This document shows, piece by piece, positions 1-7,721 of a DNA stretch of 64,000 nucleotides. The stretch comes from CACKLF01 sp002725175 (GTDB lineage: Bacteria > Pseudomonadota > Alphaproteobacteria > Rhodobacterales > Rhodobacteraceae): assembly GCA_002725175.2 (NCBI GenBank), contig PBQX02000095.1:1-64000 (forward strand), in the 5' to 3' direction. How positions within the stretch are numbered: position 1 is the first letter of the stretch; the number at the start of each line of letters is the position of its first letter. Made by a program: the position numbers and the translations under genes. The notes beneath the pieces were generated by a model. The model made no database searches. It had not been told where the DNA came from and saw only the letters and a list, made by a program, of their open reading frames with translations.

Positions 1-182
1 GTTAGGTCTACTCCTGTTTTCCACTTTTTACCTGTAGCAGTTTCTTCAAAATGTTTTTCTCCATTATTATAAGCAATTTCCAGTATTCCACCACTAGCGT
101 GTAGATATTTTACTTCTCTACCCCACTGCTCGGCTAAAATCCTTTCTCTTTGTTTTGCTACTCTATCACTAAATTGTGTCAT
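1..182 (-). CDS. small phage-like protein, C-terminus cut by window edge
   Basis: An ATG at 180-182 (minus strand) opens a frame with no stop down to base 1, giving at least 60 residues that begin MTQFSDRVAKQRERIL. No family was recognised. Its first 14 bases overlap the end of the gene at 169-348, and the start MTQFSD is shared with that gene. It lies just downstream of a DnaB-type helicase fragment, so a phage replication module is the likely context (inference). The frame is too short for the protein track but is supported by the tight coupling. Confidence 0.5.
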   Translation of the reverse strand, partial: MTQFSDRVAKQRERILAEQWGREVKYLHASGGILEIAYNNGEKHFEETATGKKWKTGVDL

Positions 183-348
183 CTTTCTTCTCCCATAGAG
201 TTCCTTTTCTCCAACCGTCTAGGTCTAATCCCTCTCTTATAATTCTGTCTTTTTCTTCTAAATGAAGCGCTCTTATTTTTTCTCCTAATGTTTGGTCATT
301 AGGCGTGTTGTCTATTAATTTCTTTATTTCATCACTAAACTGCGTCAT
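169..348 (-). CDS. small phage-like protein (59 aa)
   Basis: An ATG at 346-348 opens a 59-residue frame ending in TAG at 169-171. The product starts MTQFSDEIKKLIDN, is rich in charged residues, and has no membrane segment or recognised domain. The start overlaps the stop of the helicase frame by 14 bases, and the stop overlaps the start of the next small gene by exactly 14 bases as well, using nearly the same sequence (ATGACGCAGTTTAG and ATGACACAATTTAG). This compact coupling is typical of phage operons. Function unknown. Confidence 0.5.
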   Translation of the reverse strand: MTQFSDEIKKLIDNTPNDQTLGEKIRALHLEEKDRIIREGLDLDGWRKGTLWEKKDDTI

Positions 349-808
349 GTATATCTTCTCCTGTAGATAGGCTATCTTTTATCTCGTCCCTTTCTTTAGG
401 GTTCATTGTGGACTGAGGACCTATCTTCAATGTTTCCCAATCCATTACACTTGTAAAACCTTCCATTTTTGCACTACGCATTTTTGTACAGTTAAATGTG
501 ATACATTCATCTTCTGGAGACCAAGTCTCAATAGTATAAGCTGCATCAGCTGCATCAAGAATACCTTTTGCAAATCTAGCTTCTCCTGTATTATCTGTTT
601 GATAAGGAGAAAATACAGGAACATTATATTCCTGTGCCATGCTTTTCAAAGTTTTACTTACTTCAATTTGTTCTGTCCAATCATACTGTCCACCTTTACT
701 TGGTGCATTACTTCTTTTTACTTGGTTTAGATAATCAACTATAATAACTCCATAATCTGCTTGACTAAGTTTAGCTTCTAGTTCTTGCCTAATCTTAGGT
801 AATGTTAG
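335..808 (-). other. C-terminal segment of phage-type DnaB replicative helicase
   Basis: This part of the fused frame encodes about 157 residues of a RecA-fold helicase. It holds a Walker B strand GVIIVDYLNQVKRS, a helix of the type Q-x2-E-x3-LK-x2-A-x-EYNVPV, and a following glutamine strand (FSPYQTDN), the usual DnaB/gp41 order. The Walker A half is absent because the frame is replaced by oxidoreductase sequence upstream of base 809. Together with the two coupled small genes downstream it suggests a phage replication module. Whether it lies in the same chromosome as the rest of the window is doubtful. Confidence 0.6.
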
Positions 809-1456
809 TACTGGATCATAAACTACATCAACACCTTTCTTACCAACTATAGCCTTTATTTCTTCTCTTAAATTTTGCTCTTTATAATTAATTAAATGAT
901 CTGCTCCCACTTCACTGGCAGCATTTAGCTTCTTCTTACTGCTAGCAGCAGCTATAACCTTAGCACCCATTGCCTTCCCAATTTCAACGGCGGCCAACCC
1001 GACTCCGCCGCCTGCACCTAACACTAACAACGTTTCTCCTCTCTTAAGATCTGCCCTTTGCTTAAGAGCGTGCATGGATGTTCCATATGTCATGGTAAAC
1101 CCAGAAGCAGTAACTCCATCCATGCCCTCGGGGCGATACAATAAGCCAGAAGCATCTACTAATATTTGTTCTGAAAATCCGCCTGAAAGAGTCATAGCCA
1201 TAACCTTATCTCCAAGCTTTACTCCCTTAACATTAGATCCTATTTTATCTACCACACCAGCTACTTCACCACCTGGCGAAAACGGTAGCGGTGGCTTAAA
1301 TTGATATTTGTCCTCAATTATTAAAGTATCAGGGAAATTGACACCACAAGCCTCTATATCAATCCTTACTTGATTTGGACCAGGCTCTAGATCTTCCAAC
1401 TCCTTTACATTCAAATTCTCCGGTGGGCCAAAATTTTCACACAGTACTGATTTCAT
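335..1456 (-). CDS. fused frame: quinone oxidoreductase N-terminus joined to DnaB-type helicase C-terminus
   Basis: The open frame encodes 373 residues of two unrelated halves. Residues 1-216 are a zinc-independent NADPH:quinone oxidoreductase of the medium-chain dehydrogenase family: an N-terminal GroES-like fold, a nucleotide loop LVLGAGGGVGLAAVEI near 144-159, and the family motif GVDVVYDPV at 208-216. The family normally continues with Gly-Gly and about 110 more residues. Here residue 217 onward is instead a helicase C-terminus with a Walker B-like GVIIVDYLNQ. No known protein has this architecture, so an artificial or phage-derived junction near base 809 is the best reading. The ATG at 1456 is a normal start and is divergent from the gene at 1648. 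Confidence 0.6.
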   Translation of the reverse strand: MKSVLCENFGPPENLNVKELEDLEPGPNQVRIDIEACGVNFPDTLIIEDKYQFKPPLPFSPGGEVAGVVDKIGSNVKGVKLGDKVMAMTLSGGFSEQILVDASGLLYRPEGMDGVTASGFTMTYGTSMHALKQRADLKRGETLLVLGAGGGVGLAAVEIGKAMGAKVIAAASSKKKLNAASEVGADHLINYKEQNLREEIKAIVGKKGVDVVYDPVLTLPKIRQELEAKLSQADYGVIIVDYLNQVKRSNAPSKGGQYDWTEQIEVSKTLKSMAQEYNVPVFSPYQTDNTGEARFAKGILDAADAAYTIETWSPEDECITFNCTKMRSAKMEGFTSVMDWETLKIGPQSTMNPKERDEIKDSLSTGEDIHDAV

Positions 1457-1523
1457 AGTATTACTCTTTGCATTTTAAAAAAATTCCGATAGCTATCTTT
1501 CCAACTAAAAGAAGCGCTTTAAC

Positions 1524-1555
1524 TTGACTACATCATACATATTAGTAACTATGAT
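1524..1555 (+). promoter_or_regulatory. candidate promoter before the PimF-like operon
   Basis: TTGACT at 1524-1529 resembles a -35 box, and TATGAT at 1550-1555 matches the -10 consensus in five of six bases. The spacer of 20 is longer than the usual 17, so the pairing is uncertain. It lies in the 191-base gap between the divergent oxidoreductase and the beta-oxidation operon. Confidence 0.25.
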
Positions 1556-1647
1556 TAAAGTTTAATTTTTGTATTATTTAGCGCTAACCTTATAAAAATT
1601 TGTGCTTTTAATGGCAGCTTCAACAAAGCACCTTTTGGAGAACATAC

Positions 1648-3741
1648 ATGGCAGAAGTTATTAATTTATCGATTGAAGAAGATTTAGCGATAATATCTTT
1701 TAACAACCCTCCTGTTAATAGTCTAGGTTTGGCCGTTCGAAAAGGTTTGGTTGAAGCACTTAATGCTGCTGAAAACAATGTAAATGTCAGAGCTATAATT
1801 TTAATAGGAGAAGGATCTACTTTTCCCGCAGGGGCAGACATCAAAGAATTTGGACATCCACCTCAAGAGCCGCATTTACCTGCTATTTGTGATAAAATTG
1901 AAAAAACAAAAAAGCCTGTAATTTCTGCACTCCACGGGACTGCCTTAGGGGGCGGGTTAGAAATAGCTCTCTCATCACACTATAGAATTGCATCAGAAAA
2001 AACAAAAATAGGGCTACCCGAAGTACATCTTGGACTTCTGCCAGGAGCAGGTGGGACCCAGAGGTTGCCGAGATTGGCCGGAATTGTTCCAGCCCTAAAA
2101 ATAATGACTTCCGGAAGCCCTATAAGTTCCACTGAAGCTTTAAAGATTGGGATTATTGATAAAATTGCTGAAGACTTATTATCAAATGCAAAATCTTTTG
2201 CTCGTGAAAATATGGGGAAGAACAATTATCCAATCACGAGCAATATTCAAGATAAAATAATAGATTCAGAAGAAAACAGAGGAGCAATTAAGTCTTTCAG
2301 AGAAGAGCTTCAAAAAAAAGCAAGAGGTTTATTAGCCCCACAGAAAATAGTTGATTGCGTGGAAGCTTCTCTTTCATTAAAAATTGAGGATGGTTTAAAG
2401 TTCGAGAGAAATGCCTTCTCTGAATTAATGGCTACTAAGCAAAGCAAGGCTCTAATTCACGCTTTTTTTGCTGAGCGCAAAAGTGCAAAAATTCCTGAAA
2501 TAGCTAGAGCTACTCACAGGGCTATCAGTTCTTTAGGAGTTATTGGCGGTGGAACAATGGGCTCGGGAATTACAGTTGCAGCTCTTAACGCAGGATTGCA
2601 TGTCAAAATGATTGAAAAGGATAAAGATAGCATTGATAGAGGTATTCGTAATGTAAGAAAAGTCTATGAAAGAGACGTTGAAAAAGGACGGATGAATCTA
2701 GAAAAGAAAGAAAAAATTCTTTCAAATTATGAGCCAAGTACTGACATGCAAAACCTATCACAAGTAGACATGGTGATTGAAGCAGTTTACGAGGAAATGG
2801 AGATAAAAAAGAGTGTATTTAGGGAGCTTGATAAGATAGCAAAAGATGGAGCCGTGCTTGCTTCAAATACTTCATACTTAAATATAGATGAAATAGCATC
2901 AGTCACCAAAAGACCGCAAGATGTAATTGGTTTACATTTCTTCTCACCTGCAAACATAATGCGTCTCTTAGAAATTGTAATTCCAGGAAAAGTAGCTGAT
3001 GATGTGGTTGCAACTGGCTTTCATTTAGCCAAGCGAATGAAAAAGGTTCCCGTTCGAGCAGGAAATTGTGATGGATTTATTGGGAACAGAATATTATCAT
3101 CCTATGGTGAGGCTGCAGGCTACATAATGGAAGACGGGGCAAGCCCATACGAAATTGATAAGGCAATTGTAAACTTTGGATATCCGATGGGCCCTTACCA
3201 AATGTTTGATTTGGCTGGAGGAGATATAGGCTGGGCAACCAGGAAAAGAAAATCAGCTACTAGAAATCCTAACTTGCGCTATGTAGAAATTTCGGATCGC
3301 CTATGCGAGAATGGGTGGTTTGGCCAGAAAACAGGTCGAGGATTTTACAGATACACGGAAGGTGAAAGAAGGGGGAAAGAAGATCCAGAAGTCCTTAATA
3401 TAATCCAAATAGAAAGAGAAAAAAAAGGAATAAAGCCGAAAGATTTTTCTGAAGAAGAGATTTTAAGGAGATACCTGGGAGCCATGATTAACGAAAGCGC
3501 TAAAGTCATTGAAGAAAATATGGCATTAAGGCCATCTGACATAGACGTAACAAAACTATATGGATATGGATTTCCCCGACATAAGGGCGGACCGATGCAT
3601 TATGCTGACACATATGGACTCAATAAAATCTTAGATGATTTAAATGCATTTTCTGAGGAAGATCCTGTTTTTTGGTCTCCCTCCCAGCTAATTGTAGATT
3701 TGGTCAGCTCTGGGAAAAATTTTAATAGTCTCAATAAATAA
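1648..3741 (+). CDS. bifunctional enoyl-CoA hydratase / 3-hydroxyacyl-CoA dehydrogenase, PimF-like
   Basis: This 697-residue enzyme hydrates enoyl-CoA and oxidises the 3-hydroxyacyl-CoA with NAD+. The crotonase domain spans about 1-190, with the two expected glutamates E105 (GTALGGGLEIA) and E125 (IGLPEVHLG). The NAD-binding domain begins at 296 (LGVIGGGTMGSG) and holds the catalytic histidine H430 in GLHFFSPA. The dehydrogenase C-terminal domains follow. GGAG lies eight bases before the ATG. The gene is 11 bases upstream of a pair of acyl-CoA dehydrogenases. That set resembles pimF, pimC and pimD of Rhodopseudomonas palustris, which degrade dicarboxylic and medium-chain acids. The exact substrate cannot be read from the sequence. 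Confidence 0.88.
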   Translation: MAEVINLSIEEDLAIISFNNPPVNSLGLAVRKGLVEALNAAENNVNVRAIILIGEGSTFPAGADIKEFGHPPQEPHLPAICDKIEKTKKPVISALHGTALGGGLEIALSSHYRIASEKTKIGLPEVHLGLLPGAGGTQRLPRLAGIVPALKIMTSGSPISSTEALKIGIIDKIAEDLLSNAKSFARENMGKNNYPITSNIQDKIIDSEENRGAIKSFREELQKKARGLLAPQKIVDCVEASLSLKIEDGLKFERNAFSELMATKQSKALIHAFFAERKSAKIPEIARATHRAISSLGVIGGGTMGSGITVAALNAGLHVKMIEKDKDSIDRGIRNVRKVYERDVEKGRMNLEKKEKILSNYEPSTDMQNLSQVDMVIEAVYEEMEIKKSVFRELDKIAKDGAVLASNTSYLNIDEIASVTKRPQDVIGLHFFSPANIMRLLEIVIPGKVADDVVATGFHLAKRMKKVPVRAGNCDGFIGNRILSSYGEAAGYIMEDGASPYEIDKAIVNFGYPMGPYQMFDLAGGDIGWATRKRKSATRNPNLRYVEISDRLCENGWFGQKTGRGFYRYTEGERRGKEDPEVLNIIQIEREKKGIKPKDFSEEEILRRYLGAMINESAKVIEENMALRPSDIDVTKLYGYGFPRHKGGPMHYADTYGLNKILDDLNAFSEEDPVFWSPSQLIVDLVSSGKNFNSLNK

Positions 3742-3752
3742 AAAGGAGTCTT

Positions 3753-4949
3753 ATGGACCTTAGTTTTAGTAATGAGCAAGAAAATTTCAGAACAGACGTT
3801 AGAAATTTTTTAAGAGATAATCTTAAACCCAACATCTCTTCTAAAATGAAATTGGGTATACTTTTAAGTAAAGATGAAATTGAAAGCTGGCACAATACCC
3901 TTAATGAAAAAGGTTGGTTGGCCGGCAGTTGGCCCAAAAAATATGGAGGTCAGGGCTGGGGAGTGATTGAAAGTTTTATTTTTGAAGAAGAGTGTTCAGC
4001 TGTTGGAGCACCTCGAATATTACCTTTTGCATTTAATATGTTGGCTCCAGTATTAATGGCTTTTGGCTCTGATAAACAGAGAGATTACTGGCTACCGCGA
4101 ATGCTAAATGGTGATGATTGGTGGTGTCAAGGCTATTCAGAGCCGGGGTCCGGATCTGACCTAGCTTCTTTAAAAACTTCAGCGTCCCGTGAGGGTAATA
4201 ACTATATTGTAAATGGGCAGAAAACTTGGACAACATTGGGACAGCACGCGAATATGATTTTTTGCCTGGTAAGAACTTCCACTAAAGGCAAACCACAAGA
4301 AGGAATTTCATTTCTGCTAATAGACATGACTTCAGACGGAATAGAAGTTCGACCCCTAAGAACGATTGATGGAGAGCACGAGATAAATGAAGTATTTTTA
4401 ACGAATGTAAAAGTGCCAATCGAAAACCTTGTAGGAGAGGAAAATAAAGGTTGGACTTATGCCAAATATCTCTTAGCACATGAAAGAACAGGCATAGCAA
4501 ATGTAGGTCTTTCAAAAAGACGAATAGGAGAACTGAAGCAGCTGGCTTCGGAAACAAAAAAGGATGGTAAGCCACTTATTCAGGATCCTATATTTGCTGC
4601 AAGGGTAGCAAAAACAGAAATTGATTTGACAAATCTAGAAATAACAAACCTAAGAATTCTAAGCCGTGCTCAAGCAGGCGGATCTCCTGGTCCAGAGAGT
4701 TCAATATTAAAAATATTAGGCTCCGAAATTGGACAGGAGATTGATAGCTTAACAAGACGTGCATTGGGTAGAAGGGCTACCATTCACGTTCCTAATATCC
4801 TTGATTATGGATATAATGGGCCAAATATCTCACCTATTAATGCAGCAACAGCAGCTGGTGTTTACTTTAACAACAGAAAGACATCAATTTATGGCGGTTC
4901 TAATGAAATTCAAAAAAATATTATCTCTAAAGCAGTGCTAGAACTTTAA
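3753..4949 (+). CDS. acyl-CoA dehydrogenase, PimC-like (large partner)
   Basis: A 398-residue acyl-CoA dehydrogenase that introduces the 2,3 double bond using FAD. Visible family signatures are GYSEPGSGSDLASL and the substrate/FAD segment GQKTWTTLGQHAN in the beta domain, and a C-terminal IYGGSNEIQKNI. The place of the classical catalytic glutamate (YEG in medium-chain enzymes) is glycine here. That pattern is known in subunits of heteromeric dehydrogenases such as PimCD or the actinobacterial FadE pairs. An AAGGAG ribosome site precedes the ATG. The next gene, ten bases on, is a second and shorter family member, so the two likely form one enzyme. Confidence 0.87.
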   Translation: MDLSFSNEQENFRTDVRNFLRDNLKPNISSKMKLGILLSKDEIESWHNTLNEKGWLAGSWPKKYGGQGWGVIESFIFEEECSAVGAPRILPFAFNMLAPVLMAFGSDKQRDYWLPRMLNGDDWWCQGYSEPGSGSDLASLKTSASREGNNYIVNGQKTWTTLGQHANMIFCLVRTSTKGKPQEGISFLLIDMTSDGIEVRPLRTIDGEHEINEVFLTNVKVPIENLVGEENKGWTYAKYLLAHERTGIANVGLSKRRIGELKQLASETKKDGKPLIQDPIFAARVAKTEIDLTNLEITNLRILSRAQAGGSPGPESSILKILGSEIGQEIDSLTRRALGRRATIHVPNILDYGYNGPNISPINAATAAGVYFNNRKTSIYGGSNEIQKNIISKAVLEL

Positions 4950-4959
4950 GGAGATATTA

Positions 4960-6087
4960 ATGGATTTTTCTTTGAGTTCAGAGCGACAAATTTTATTTGA
5001 TACTTTAACAAAATATTTTCGAAATGAGTATTCCTTGGAAAAGCGCAATGAAGCTGCTTCTTCAGATCTAGGCTTTTCCAGAGATAGTTGGGAATCTATT
5101 GCGTCCCTAGGTGTTTTTGACGCATTGCTCAAACCCGAATTAGGAGGCTTCGGTGGAGACCCAATCGATATTATCACGGTTTTTGAAGCTATTGGATCGG
5201 GATTGGTCATAGAGCCAGTACTGAACTCTGCGTTAATGTCTTCAATGGTTCTTTCTCATGGATCAGAACAACAGAAAGCTATATCCCAAGCCGTTTTAGC
5301 CGGAGAGGCTAGACCTATTTTTGCCCACTTCGAGGATTTGGAGCAATATGAAATACATTCGGTGGAAACACAGTCAACTGAATCAGGTAATGCTTTTATA
5401 GTTAACGGAACTAAATCGGCAGTCAGGCATTTAGTAGGAGCTTGTCATCTGATCTTTTCAGCACGGACATCGAAAACCAGTAATGAAAAGGACGGCATAT
5501 CCCTATTTATGATTCCACTAGAAACTAGTGGACTTACTTTTGAAACATTCGAAAGCATAGATGGCGGTAGAGTTTCCGATGTAACTTTTTCAAATGTTAG
5601 AATCAATAAAGATTCTTTGATTGGGAAAAAAGATCAGGCAATTTCAATAATCTCGGAGGCCATTGAAACGGGAACCCTTGCTCTATGTGCCGAAGCCCTT
5701 GGAATTATGGAAAGAATAAAAGATATTACCCTTAATTATCTTAAAACAAGAAAACAGTTTGGTGTGCCAATAGGAAAATTTCAAACCCTACAGCATCGAA
5801 TGACACAGTTATTTATTGAAATTGAGCAAACGAGATCAGCAATAATGAATGCATCCTTCTGGTTTAATGATTCGGTTGAGACAAGAAAAAAATATCTATC
5901 TGCCGCGAAATATACTGTAGGAAGAGTTGGCGCATTGGTAGCTGAAGAAAGTATTCAAATGCATGGTGGAATGGGAATGACTTGGGAATATGATCTTGGT
6001 CATTTTGCTAAAAGATTAATTATGATTAACCATGAATTCGGAGATGAGGACCACCACTTAAACTATTATGCTAAATTTTCAGCGTGA
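4960..6087 (+). CDS. acyl-CoA dehydrogenase, PimD-like (small partner)
   Basis: A 375-residue acyl-CoA dehydrogenase family protein with the C-terminal signature QMHGGMGMTWEYDLGHFAKR and the helix LGIMERIKDITLNYLKTRKQFG. It has no YEG catalytic glutamate near the C-terminus. It follows the PimC-like gene by ten bases, with AAGGAG before the ATG. Paired divergent subunits of this kind form alpha2-beta2 dehydrogenases in known cases, so a joint role with the preceding gene is inferred. Its stop is six bases from the stop of the convergent soeC, with no room for a terminator. Confidence 0.85.
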   Translation: MDFSLSSERQILFDTLTKYFRNEYSLEKRNEAASSDLGFSRDSWESIASLGVFDALLKPELGGFGGDPIDIITVFEAIGSGLVIEPVLNSALMSSMVLSHGSEQQKAISQAVLAGEARPIFAHFEDLEQYEIHSVETQSTESGNAFIVNGTKSAVRHLVGACHLIFSARTSKTSNEKDGISLFMIPLETSGLTFETFESIDGGRVSDVTFSNVRINKDSLIGKKDQAISIISEAIETGTLALCAEALGIMERIKDITLNYLKTRKQFGVPIGKFQTLQHRMTQLFIEIEQTRSAIMNASFWFNDSVETRKKYLSAAKYTVGRVGALVAEESIQMHGGMGMTWEYDLGHFAKRLIMINHEFGDEDHHLNYYAKFSA

Positions 6088-6093
6088 AAGACC

Positions 6094-6999
6094 TCAACCT
6101 CTCCCATAATAGAAGCTGACTACATGTTCAGCCTCAGCAAAAAATAACCATCGCGAAATTAATAGCCCAACAAAATAACTTATCATCGCCAGGCCAATTA
6201 AGAAGCCTACAGACAAACTCAAAATGAGAAAAATTACTGGTATTACTCCTAAAAAACAAAGAGAAAGTATTCTTAATTTTAATACGTGTTTTCTAGCAAT
6301 AACAAAAACCATTTCCTTCATTAAATAATTTTCACCAGTGTGAGGAGATTCTAACAATCTCAATTTTCCCAAATTTTTAAGTCCAGTAGAAGTTGAAATA
6401 TTCGTACTAGAATTTTTTAAAGCCTTGTCACCCCTTACCCAAACCAAAAGTTGTATGACAGTTGACAAAATTACACCAATCAGACCTAATTTAAAATCTC
6501 CCATTATTATGGCTCCTCCAGCTAAGGAACAAAGAATAAAGAGTATAGGCACTCCTGAATTATTCCATCTCGGTACAGTTTTCATTTGTGCATAGATCAT
6601 TGCCGTTGAAAACACGGTAATAATTGCGAAAATACCACTAACGAACCCAAGGTTTTTTGAATAATCCAATGAAAAAAACAAACTCAGCCCAAATAGAAAG
6701 TTTAATGCAAGAGTAACTATTGCCAGAACTCCTTCTCTGCTAAGCCAACTGGTTCTCCATTGTGATAAAGCCCGCCAAGCCCTTTGAGGGTTTCCAAGAT
6801 GGAAAAGTGACGATAAAAGGCCTCCTATTGAAAGGGAAAAGGCTATCAAATAGTAAGGCAAAACGTTCCAACCTCTTAACGGATCCGTATCAAAACCTAA
6901 ATATGCCATTAGTCCAAAACCTAGGCCTGAAAATACTGTAAAAATTATAATAGATGGAGCTGGATGCATTAGAATTTCTCTAAAGTTTTGTCTACCCAT
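6094..6999 (-). CDS. soeC: SoeC-like membrane anchor of sulfite dehydrogenase (DmsC family)
   Basis: A 301-residue integral membrane protein with about eight hydrophobic helices and the DmsC-family opening FREILMHPAPSIIIFTVFSG. It anchors an iron-sulfur/molybdenum enzyme and passes electrons to or from quinone. The start overlaps the end of the iron-sulfur gene by 31 bases, and both follow a molybdopterin enzyme without a Tat signal. That arrangement fits SoeABC, the cytoplasm-facing sulfite-oxidising complex, rather than periplasmic DMSO reductase. The assignment rests on the DmsC family match plus the sulfonate context. DmsC-type anchors for other substrates remain possible. Confidence 0.75.
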   Translation of the reverse strand: MGRQNFREILMHPAPSIIIFTVFSGLGFGLMAYLGFDTDPLRGWNVLPYYLIAFSLSIGGLLSSLFHLGNPQRAWRALSQWRTSWLSREGVLAIVTLALNFLFGLSLFFSLDYSKNLGFVSGIFAIITVFSTAMIYAQMKTVPRWNNSGVPILFILCSLAGGAIIMGDFKLGLIGVILSTVIQLLVWVRGDKALKNSSTNISTSTGLKNLGKLRLLESPHTGENYLMKEMVFVIARKHVLKLRILSLCFLGVIPVIFLILSLSVGFLIGLAMISYFVGLLISRWLFFAEAEHVVSFYYGRG

Positions 7000-7721
7000 G
7001 ATAAGAAACCAGAAACATTCTTATCATGCTCCTCAAGTAAAGGCCTCAGGACATCAAAGTTTTCCTGAGCAATATCATTTTTTAACCTAGGTGGCAGATA
7101 TTTATTTACAGGTTTTGTGCCTTGCTCAGGCATTAGATCAATTCCTCCTCTCTCCTTAGTTAGTTTGGAAACCGAAGAAGTAGGATCTGCAAAATCACCA
7201 AAATGCCGAGCACCCGCCGGACAAGATCGCACACACGCCGGCTCTCTATCCTCTTCAGGTATGTTTTCATTGTAAATTCTATCAACGCACAGAGTACATT
7301 TTTTCATTACCCCGGCAACCTCATCCATTTCACGCGCACCATAAGGGCACGCCCATGCGCATAAACCACACCCTATACACCAGTCTTCATTTACCAAAAC
7401 TATCCCATCTTCCGTTCTCTTGTAGCTTGCTCCAGTTGGACAAACCGTAACACATGGCGCATCCTCACAGTGCAAACATGATTTTGGGAAATGAATTATT
7501 TGGGCTGGTCGTTCTTCTAATTTTGCCTCAAAAGTATGGACTCTATTAAGGAAAGATCCAACGGGGTTTGCACCATAAGGTTCAACATCAGACAATGGCA
7601 CTCCATAGTTTGAAGTATTCCATTCTTTGCAGCTTATCACACATGCATGGCATCCTACACAGGTATCAAGATCGATAGCCAACCCCAATTTTTTATCTGT
7701 TTGTCCAGGTAAGCTAGTCAT
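6969..7721 (-). CDS. soeB: SoeB-like iron-sulfur subunit (four [4Fe-4S] clusters)
   Basis: A 250-residue ferredoxin-type electron transfer subunit. Four cysteine groups are visible: C21-x2-C-x2-C-x3-C (CVGCHACVISC), CLHCEDAPCVTVCP, CIGCGLCAWACP, and the split CTLC with CVRSCPAG. This is the DmsB/PsrB pattern that wires a molybdenum centre to a membrane anchor. No signal peptide is present, so it should be cytoplasmic. The ATG follows directly after the TAA of soeA with no spacer, and the 3' end overlaps soeC, so the three are translationally coupled. Confidence 0.82.
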   Translation of the reverse strand: MTSLPGQTDKKLGLAIDLDTCVGCHACVISCKEWNTSNYGVPLSDVEPYGANPVGSFLNRVHTFEAKLEERPAQIIHFPKSCLHCEDAPCVTVCPTGASYKRTEDGIVLVNEDWCIGCGLCAWACPYGAREMDEVAGVMKKCTLCVDRIYNENIPEEDREPACVRSCPAGARHFGDFADPTSSVSKLTKERGGIDLMPEQGTKPVNKYLPPRLKNDIAQENFDVLRPLLEEHDKNVSGFLSWVDKTLEKF

